Made by a program: the position numbers and the translations under genes
Notes under the pieces: generated by a model
What the model was told of the DNA's origin: nothing
The model's database searches: none
Seen by the model: only the letters and a program-made list of their open reading frames with translations
Source: Chrysomallon squamiferum
Lineage: Eukaryota > Mollusca > Gastropoda > Neomphalida > Peltospiridae
Direction: 5' to 3'
Length of the DNA: 25,000 bases
Assembly: GCA_012295275.1 (NCBI GenBank)
Contig: CM022668.1
Coordinates: forward strand, 2,750,489 to 2,775,488
Shown: piece by piece, positions 17,549 through 25,000 of the stretch
Position numbering within the stretch: position 1 is the stretch's first letter
Layout of the letters: each line of letters begins with the position of its first letter

Positions 17549-18086
17549 GACTGTGATTGACCTAGTTGTGTGTCAGGTGCGAAATCAAGGTGTGCACACT
17601 TTTTAATTTGACATTGTTCTTTTATTCTTATTCCAGATATTGCCAATGTTTTACTTACATGTTCTGGTGAAGCCAAAAAGGCAGAAAACCAGCAGTAAAT
17701 CCTTCATTTGTCTGATGTTGAGTTCCCCTTACTCAGGTGTGCACAATATTGTCATTCCTTCTCACTTCAAACACTATTTTCTATACGACAGACAGCGCTT
17801 TATCACGCTCAAATTGTTTCGCCGTCTACATTTTATTATTACTACTATTATTATTACTTTTATTTTTAAATTACTATTGTTGTTGTTGTTGTTGTTGTTA
17901 TTATTATTATAATTTCTCTTTGTGCTTGCTGCAAGTATAAGCTTAAATGTTTATTAATATGGGTGAATAATTATGCTGTTTGTATAAATAACAGGAATGT
18001 CTTGAGTAACAGCTAGAAAGCAGTTTTGGCTATTTACACGAAACCGAAAACCAAAAGAAACAGAAACAAGAAACAAGCAAAGACAA

Positions 18087-18151
<65 letters not shown>

Positions 18152-18397
18152 TAGGACTGGGCTGTACTATCTTTCGAAAAGTCCAACCATAAGAAATATG
18201 TCATTAACATACGAGGACAGAATAGAATGCAATATATTCCACGTCAGTTAACTGTAATAAATATTATTTTTAATTATGCAGGTATCTACAACAAAATAAT
18301 GATTATTATATTTGCATGTATTGTTTAATGTGTAAACAAAAATAATAATAAACAAAATAAATCAAAAAATATAAAATATATATATATATATATTATT

Positions 18398-18436
<39 letters not shown>

Positions 18437-18534
18437 TTTGATTTTACTTTGTTTATATTTATTTATTTATTTATTTTTGTTTAGTTTGCTACATAAGAAT
18501 GAACGGACTAATGGGCCGAAGAAGTCTAAACAAA

Positions 18535-18565
<31 letters not shown>

Positions 18566-18799
18566 GTTTCGTTTATCATGACACTTAATGTCCTCACGTT
18601 TTCAGATTCTGTGAATGCAGAATATTTACATATTCATGACATGTCAAAATGACCAGTTCTACTGGAAAATACTTTGAATATGCGCAGTTCTAGTGGAAAA
18701 TACTTTGAATATGCGCAAGAGTTCCCAAAATGGAAATTGGAGAAAGCTGTGCAGTGGATCAAAGTAGAAAAAAAACTTTAAATTCCCGAGACTAGAAAA
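17549..18799. other. Non-coding stretch with microsatellites
   Basis: It holds (TTG)n near 17878-17898, (TAA)n at 18090-18149, (TA)n near 18377, (TTTA)n at 18391-18440 and (AAAT)n at 18531-18564. A 31-bp tandem duplication at 18654-18715 contains TTTGAATATGCGCA. No gene is recognised. Confidence 0.5.
18654..18715. repeat. Two-copy 31-bp duplication
   Basis: CAGTTCTACTGGAAAATACT and CAGTTCTAGTGGAAAATACT begin copies at 18654 and 18685; both end with TTTGAATATGCGC. It lies about 100 bases before the decayed LINE ORF1 start. Confidence 0.9.
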
Positions 18800-19845
18800 A
18801 TGGCAGAGTCATCTTGTACAGTAGTAGCAGGAAACTCGTCTGCTGCTGCTGTTGTTGTTGTTGGGGTTTCTACATCCAACATCACCATCCTGACTGACGT
18901 AACACAGTCAAATTGTGAAGATAAATTAAACCAGATTGTTTTACACTGAGAAAACAAATCAACAGAATATTAAATCTTACAGAATTATTTGGAATCTAAG
19001 AATCGTCTGCCGGTCAGCCAGGTCCAAGCAAATTTTTGTTATGGAAAAAAACCACCAAGACACACAGAAAGGATTCTTTGTTCAGGAAGATATGTATATT
19101 CACTGCAGCATCATGTCTCTTGCTGGGCTGTATGGAAGATGGGGAGGAGCTGTGGTTGATTAAATACTCAGTCTGTATTATTGATAAAAACAAAAAGACA
19201 AACTTAACTTCTGATGGGAGTCTGAAAAGAGTCCACACCGAAGTTTCAGACTTTTCGTCTTCGGACGAAGTTCATGACAAACGGTGTAAAGATATCCAAG
19301 GTCATGTTCTGATCAAGGTTTCACTGGTTCTTCCAATGACGGAGCCGTGAGCAAATTTGATACAAAAAGGACTCGAGCCCAGACATGTTAAAAAAATAAG
19401 GAATGGTTCTTATGTTGTCGAGTGTTCAATTGAAAAGCATCACAGATGCCTTCTTTAATCTACTGTGTTACACAGTTAGTACACATACCTCACTTAGCTC
19501 GTGCACGTGACTGATTAGGTCAAGTGAGTGATCAGGTCAAGTGAGTGATCAGGTCAAGTGAGTGATTAGATTGTGAAGATGAAATCTGTGAAAATCTCTT
19601 TTCTCAAGGGTATCATTTTCAAGCGGGTCAGTTTTCGTTGAACAATGACTTAGTTTCAACGAACACGTAGATCCTCACTTTCAGCAGGCTGTCCCTTCTC
19701 GAGTCTGTTGAGGCTGGGTGTTTGAATGTACCTGTTGTGTCTCACGTTCCAAAACCTGTGCAATCTTATAAACGTCAGAAGTTTTAGCACGGACAAAATG
19801 CATGCAGTGACACGTGCTCTTTGTGGCCAGTTTGATCATTTGCTG
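18800..19845 (+). pseudogene. Decayed gag-like ORF1 of a non-LTR (LINE) retrotransposon
   Basis: The stretch is less AT-rich and more complex than its surroundings and reads as ORF1 broken by stops and frameshifts. A start ATG at 18800 opens MAESSCTVVAG. A segment LKRVHTEVSDFSSSDE lies near 19220-19270. LEPRHVKKIRNGSYVVECSI near 19370-19435 resembles the RRM-like region of gag-like ORF1 proteins (K-x-IRNG-x-LVEC). TNT-ILTF...LLESVEAG near 19655-19725 and VPVVSHVPKPVQSYKRQKF near 19730-19785 lead to a ruined CCHC zinc knuckle. In the knuckle the first two Cys became Ser and Arg and the Gly before His-Gly-Gln-Asn-Ala-Cys became a stop. Such ORF1 proteins bind retrotransposon RNA as chaperones (family knowledge). 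No ORF2/reverse transcriptase follows, so this is a fragment; the exact LINE clade is not determined. Confidence 0.72.
19512..19568. repeat. Three-copy 17-bp repeat inside ORF1 fossil
   Basis: AGGTCAAGTGAGTGATC repeats about three times with ATTAG variants at both ends. It interrupts the ORF1 homology between the RRM-like and zinc-knuckle parts, so it may have expanded after decay. Confidence 0.85.
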
Positions 19846-19941
19846 TTTTATTTTTATTTTTATACCTTTTTATTGTTATCATCATCATCATCATCATTAT
19901 TATTATTGTTATTATAGTTGTTTTCAATATTTTATTTTAAT

Positions 19942-19993
<52 letters not shown>

Positions 19994-20724
19994 TCTGACT
20001 AAGTAATTACAAACGTACATGGAACTGCGACAGTATAAAACAGAACTAAAGAAACTTGTCACATCTTTTAATATGTTAAAATTTAATATTTTAACATGTT
20101 AACATTTATAATAAGGTAATTGTTATTACTGTTATTGTTTTCAATTGTCGTGATGGTTGTTGTTGTCTTCTTTTGTTAATCCCAGCCACAAACACATTAT
20201 TAAAGCATCAGATTTAGTAACACAAACAAGTGCTCTAAAAATTTAATAATTTTATAACATTATTTTAACACGTACAACCAAACAGCCAGTTTCAAATAAT
20301 TTCTATTTGTAGTGTCAGCAAAGAAAAAATCTTTTATGCTGTCATTTTCTTGAATTATTATTTCCTTCTTAAATAAAAATTGTTTTAGATTTGCCCTTTG
20401 GCAGTCTGTTACTTTGATAAAAGCAATCTTGCATTATAAGAAATATTTTCTGTGCGCTGATGATAATAAAAAACAATTTAAAACAATGACAGAAGAATTT
20501 TACCTGTAAAAAATGGAACGATAGAAATCCAGTGAAGTAAGTTATTCGAGCTTGCATAGTTCAGAAGGCGATTTTTAAAATTATTATTACCCTAATTATT
20601 ACTCTTAATCTGAACAGATCATCATAAATGAAAATAACATTGGTTTCCACAAAATGATTGTTTGCAGTATTAAGTAGTGATAAAACGACTTTTTCTTATT
20701 TATTTATTTATTTATTTTTTTTAC

Positions 20725-20791
<67 letters not shown>

Positions 20792-20853
20792 GTTATATTA
20801 AATAAGTTGTAACGTGAGGGATATTTATTACATGTAAGAGGGGACATTTGACT

Positions 20854-20993
20854 GATGTTTTAAGAATACACTAAACGATGTTTTAAGAATACACTAAACG
20901 ATGTTTTAAGAATACACTAAACGATGTTTTAAGAATACACTAAATGATGTTTTAAGAATACACTAAATGATGTTTTGAGAATACACGATGTTT
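20854..20993. repeat. 23-bp minisatellite, six units
   Basis: GATGTTTTAAGAATACACTA followed by AAC or AAT repeats at 23-bp spacing from 20854. The last units show the variants AAATGATG and TTTTGAGAAT. Confidence 0.92.
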
Positions 20994-21217
20994 CTTGTGT
21001 TAAATTCCATTACGCACGATGCTGACTCGACAACTCGACACAAAATCAAAAATACTCTGCAGCTGCTGTCTCGGTTTATTTAGTCACAGAAAATAATTAA
21101 AACTGCAAAGAATCCAACATTTGTGTCTTACAAAGTTTCGAAGGAATTTTTACAAGTGACATGACACGTATCAGAACAAAAGACATTGTTTAAAAATGAA
21201 TAGATGAAATAAGAAAA

Positions 21218-21248
<31 letters not shown>

Positions 21249-21892
21249 AACAGTAAATAAATAAAGAAACAAACAAAGAAATAAACAAATAAATAAATAA
21301 AACAGTAAATAAACAAACAAATAAAAACATAAATAATTAAATAAATAAATAAATAAATACTAGTATTATAAAATGCATCAAAAATAAATAATAATACCAG
21401 CTTCATATCACTGAGGAATAAAAAGTCAATACAACAACAACATCATCATCATCATCAACAACCTCATCATTACTAGTATAAGAACTGTTTTATTTGTTAT
21501 TGCCGTATCACCATCAACGATCTCATAAAATCTCACAGCAAGCGAGACTTTGCGAGATCAAACCACCAAACCGACATTAAATCTGGATGACTCACTGCAG
21601 AAGTGAGTTTTGAAACGACATGCTGTGTTTGATGAACAACCTGGCAGCTTTGTTAATTCCCAGACGCTTCAGTCTATTTAGGAAACTAACAGGCTGGCAA
21701 TAAATGTTAAGTTTAAAGTGTGAGCGTGTCACAAGTTTTGTCAGCATACGTCTTTTTTTTCTTTCTTTCTTTCTTTTTCTTTTTCTTTTTATTCTATTTT
21801 TATTTTTGATATAACAGTAGTACAGAGGACGATTCAAAAACTTCAGACGAAAGAAAGGTTTGCATATAACTTTTACACAGATATGAAGTTTA

Positions 21893-21948
<56 letters not shown>

Positions 21949-22342
21949 ATTATTATTATTTTAATAGTTTTTAACTATCGTTAGTCTGAATGTTAATAAA
22001 CAAGACAACGGATTCATATATATATATATATATATATATTGTATTGTTGCTAACGTTTTTTTGCTAATTTTCGTTATTGCTTTAATTATTAAGTGTTATT
22101 TTGTCGCTTTTTGTTATTAAAAATCCCTTTAACTAAAGCACAAATCCCCGTAAACACCTCACCCCTCCCCCAAAAATAAATAAAAATAAAACAATAACAA
22201 AATCGGCAATAATAATAATAATAATAAATAACTTAATTAATTAATAAAAATACTTAAACCTGTTATACGAACGCACAGAAAAGCGCGAAAAGAAAAATGT
22301 CAAAAAACATTGGTTAAAAAAAAAAACAATATAAAACAAAAC

Positions 22343-22405
<63 letters not shown>

Positions 22406-24006
22406 AATAAATAAATAAATAAAATGATGAAAAACGAATAGAAATGGTTTGTCTGTGTTCACGAGTTGTCGTTCCTGGCAACAGTTAATGTAAACCTCTA
22501 CAGTAACGGCGATTTGAGAAATTTGAAATTACTGAAGGAATATTTCATTTAATATCTCATAAACCCAACAAAAATATAAACTGATCCTTTGAAAACAAAG
22601 GAAACATTAATAAATAAATAAATAAATAAATAAATAAATATACTTTATAAACGTGTGTGTATGTGCATGTATATATCTATATATCTGTCGGCCTGTCTTT
22701 CTCTTTGTCTGTCTGTCTCTCTGTCTGTCTGTCTATACATGTGTATATAAACCAGATATGGAGTGAAGTGACTATAGAACATTGATCTGAAGTCACTGAC
22801 TTTTGTTATGTCAACGTTTGAGTTGTTAGATTTGTATAAAAAGTTGTAATCTTTAAATATCTTCAGAGTCATTGTTCACAGAATACAAGTAGACATATTG
22901 CAGACATGAGGATCAAAAAGACAGAGATAAACAGACGTTCTGGATAATCTAACAGAGTATTTGACACAACACAGGCGAAACACAAATCTTAGTATACGAA
23001 GTTCTATTTGATTTCAAACTGACAGTAAAGTTTAATGCAGAAACAGTATGAGTGTATTTGAAATCACACAAATATTTCAGTTCACGGTTACACTGAATGG
23101 CATGTTTTCCACTGTATTTTTAAATTCCAGACATTAAAATGCAATTCCATCTCAATGCCGTTTTCTTCGCTAAAAAAGTATTAGTTAAACATCAAACTAT
23201 TGAGCATTAAAGTTGCAGATTTATTATTATTATTATTATTACTATTACTATTATTATTATTGTTAGTATTATTGTTGTTGTAGTTATTATTGTTGTTATT
23301 GTTGTAATTATTGTTATTATTATTATTATTATTATTATTGTTATTATTATTATTGTTATTATTATTATTACAAATATAAAAATATGAAATATAATGTTTT
23401 CTTGCTAGATAAATGTTTTTCTGAAACTATACGTAGACTTTCAGGGGTAACATAATTGTTATCAGTGAAACTTGTAGACAGAATTAGAACTGTTATTTAA
23501 AACTAGCACTAGTTTCGATTATTTATTATTTATTTCTATTAGAAGTAGTAATATTTTATTTATTTATTTATTCATTATTTATTTATTTATTTATTTTTTA
23601 TTTATTTATTTATTTATTTATTTATTTTATTTTATTTATATATTTTATTTTATTTTATTAATTTAATTTATTTATATTATTTTATTTTGTTTTATTTTAT
23701 TTTATTTTATTTTTTTTTTTTCTTTCTGAAATCTTCTTATTATTGCACAACCTTACTGTCTTGTTCTTGTTGTACTCTGTAAGCTGTCTGAAACTAAGAT
23801 AATTCTAGAAGGAAATAAACAAGCCTCTTATAGTTTATTACTGTTTGTACACAGGTGGTGCACTTTATGCATAGGCTCATAAAAAAAAAATAAACTCTAA
23901 TCTGAAACAGCTAGAGAAATTCAGTTTGGTATTTGTATAATTATTCTACAATTTATCGTTTAATAAAATTTCTGTTCCTTTGTGAATATCATTAACTTCT
24001 TTCTTT

Positions 24007-24008
<2 letters not shown>

Positions 24009-24061
<53 letters not shown>
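24009..24061. repeat. Poly(T) run of 53 bases
   Basis: A pure T run, followed by further T-rich sequence to 24187 with shorter T runs. Read on the - strand it is poly(A), but no retroposed gene was recognised next to it. Confidence 0.9.
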
Positions 24062-24062
<1 letters not shown>

Positions 24063-24249
24063 GTCGCTTTGTTTCTTTGTCGTTTGTTGTTTTTTTTTTT
24101 CTTTTTTTATTATTTCTTTCGCTTTATGTGTTTTTCTCTTTTTTTGCTGTTGTCGTGTTTCTTTAGCTTTTTTTTTTTTTTTTTTTTGAATGCTTGATTA
24201 ATACATTGGATTGTAGACTTTCTTCTAAAATATATTCTGTATAAATATA

Positions 24250-24516
24250 TTATGTGTGTGTGTAATTGTGTGCGTGTGCGTGTGTGTGTGTGTGTGAGTT
24301 GTGAACAGATATATATATATATGTGTATGTGTGTGTGTGTTTATATATATATATATATTAATGCATTTATGTGTTTGTGGTAGTTGATAAAGATATAATA
24401 TAAATACAGTTATACGTATATGCATGTGATTTTGAATGGAAGAGAAAGGAATTCAAGTAAATATACGTGTGTGTGTGTGTGTGTGTTTTTGTATGTATGT
24501 GTGTGTGTGTTGTATG

Positions 24517-24578
<62 letters not shown>
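24250..24578. repeat. (TG)n, (TA)n and (GA)n compound microsatellites
   Basis: TG/CG-interrupted GT runs at about 24253-24296, TATA runs near 24311 and 24343, GT runs at 24468-24510, then an uninterrupted GA run at 24520-24578 about 50 bases left of the GC-rich island. Confidence 0.93.
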
Positions 24579-24580
<2 letters not shown>

Positions 24581-24628
24581 TATGACATTTCTATTTTTTG
24601 TTGTTTAATGTTCACGCGACTCCAGCCT

Positions 24629-24958
24629 TCAGGCTGTGGCAGTAAATAACAAATCCCTCAACATTTGACGATGTCGTCGCAGGACAATGTCACAGTTGTT
24701 GTAATCGTCGTCACTGCAGCAGTGCAGCCAACCACGGTCGTTTATCACGTCGTGCTTACACAGACGGACCAGGCTTCTCTCCATCCAGCGGCAGTTGTCT
24801 GGCAGTGAAATGTACAAAGTCTCGCCTCGCGCCTCTCTCGGCAGACGAGAAGCGAGTTCGTCCGCAGACGATGTCGTGGATGCCGCACCGTCAGATAGCC
24901 AGCCTGTCTGACAGAGCAGACCGCGCATGCGCCGCACGCAATTTACGTATATTTTCAT
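24629..24958 (-). CDS. Cysteine-rich ORF, possible three-finger ectodomain exon (uncertain)
   Basis: A - strand frame ends at TGA (24629-24631). It has an ATG at 24958 but stays open to the window edge, so the true start or acceptor may be beyond 25000. The part ETLYISLPDNC, RWMERSLVRLC, KHDVINDRGWLHCC and SDDDYNNCD has the C-x(10)-C-x(12)-CC-x(7)-C pattern. This loosely resembles the end of LU domains and of TGF-beta/activin-type receptor ectodomains, where CC-x(4-5)-CN is usual. The longer last gap and C-D instead of C-N weaken the match. Base composition (rich in G, C and CpG) is unlike the surrounding AT-rich DNA and fits a coding exon or a promoter-proximal first exon. I see no strong donor near its 3' end, so it could be terminal. 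Function is not assigned. Confidence 0.42.
   Translation of the reverse strand: MKIYVNCVRRMRGLLCQTGWLSDGAASTTSSADELASRLPREARGETLYISLPDNCRWMERSLVRLCKHDVINDRGWLHCCSDDDYNNCDIVLRRHRQMLRDLLFTATA
24923..24932. promoter_or_regulatory. Palindromic GCGCATGCGC, NRF1-type core
   Basis: The perfect 10-bp palindrome GCGCATGCGC lies within the GC-rich island. It equals the core of the NRF1 recognition sequence, a common element of CpG-rich animal promoters. Here it falls inside an open reading frame, so it could be incidental coding sequence. Confidence 0.35.
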
Positions 24959-25000
24959 AGCGAATTTGATTTGTTGTTGTTGTTGTGTTTTCGTAAAAAC

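Larger units (their letters stand above)
19846..24628. other. AT-rich, microsatellite-laden region without recognised genes
   Basis: It holds (TTTA)n at 19944-19996, (TTA)n at 20725-20790, AAAT/AAAC tetranucleotides at 21210-21360, (TTA)n at 21893-21960, (TA)n near 22016-22040, (TAA)n at 22343-22400, (TCTG)n near 22690-22733, TTA/TTG trinucleotides at 23220-23370, and T/A-rich tetranucleotides at 23550-23710. Reading frames here are repeat translations. Unique sequence at 21480-21750 and 22740-23210 shows no domain I recognise on either strand. Confidence 0.5.

Noticed and set aside
19014-19238. Minus-strand ORF with a hydrophobic start near 19200
   Set aside because: It looks like a signal peptide but lies antisense to the ORF1 fossil, and the + strand explains the sequence better.
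20369-20557. Minus-strand ORF with hydrophobic start and CAG|GTAAAA, considered as the LU signal-peptide exon
   Set aside because: The donor is phase 0, but the LU exon needs phase 1, and the TTTTTTACAG reads equally as an acceptor; no supporting context.
21592-21837. Minus-strand ORF with basic stretch and KLNIYCQPVSFLNRLKRLG
   Set aside because: The basic part translates a CTTT-rich repeat and the remainder matches no family I know; no flanking splice signals seen.
22645-22872. Minus-strand ORF with Arg-Gln-Thr-Asp repeats
   Set aside because: Generated by a TCTG/TGTC microsatellite; the rest is AT-rich and unremarkable.
23982-24197. Phe-rich ORF
   Set aside because: Translation of a poly(T) run; no coding signal.

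Overview
The window is eukaryotic nuclear DNA. It has spliced genes with GT-AG introns, very AT-rich non-coding sequence, and dense micro- and minisatellites: (CT)n, (GA)n, (TTTA)n, (TTTG)n, (TTA)n, (TA)n and (TG)n. The encoded proteins (a tensin, a GPI-anchored LU/three-finger protein and a gag-like LINE ORF1) point to an invertebrate animal. A mollusc or other lophotrochozoan is my best guess, but this is inference; nothing here fixes the species.

Region 1 (1-5921, + strand) holds the last eight coding exons of a tensin. They encode the end of the SH2 domain, a short linker, and the complete PTB domain with the stop codon, 273 residues in all. Exon boundaries were placed by GT-AG signals, phase continuity and recalled tensin sequence. 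The first four internal introns are phase 1 and the last three are phase 2. Region 2 (5922-13749) has no recognisable coding exon and should contain the 3' UTRs of two convergent genes. Region 3 (13750-16322, - strand) holds three exons of an Ly6/uPAR (LU) domain protein with a C-terminal GPI-anchor signal. Its signal-peptide exon was not securely found; a signal-like ORF at 17447-17548 is a weak candidate. Region 4 (18800-19845, + strand) is a decayed gag-like ORF1 of a non-LTR retrotransposon. It keeps RRM-like and zinc-knuckle text but carries frameshifts and stops. Region 5 (19846-24628) is AT-rich satellite-laden DNA without recognisable genes. Region 6 (24629-25000, - strand) is a compact GC- and CpG-rich island with a cysteine-rich open frame resembling the C-terminal half of a three-finger ectodomain, plus a palindromic GCGCATGCGC (NRF1 core).

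The most unusual pattern is that tandem arrays in both genes are seeded exactly at exon-intron boundaries. Repeat units carry copies of the adjacent splice donor or acceptor, sometimes with a piece of exon. Examples are thirteen 31/42-bp donor copies after 1073, three perfect 80-bp copies of an acceptor plus exon head at 2222-2461, about 48 units derived from the donor at 2506, about 42 units derived from the LU-gene donor at 16202, and a two-copy 54-bp acceptor duplication at 13832-13939. I see this directly in the sequence; its mechanism and any effect on splicing are inference.
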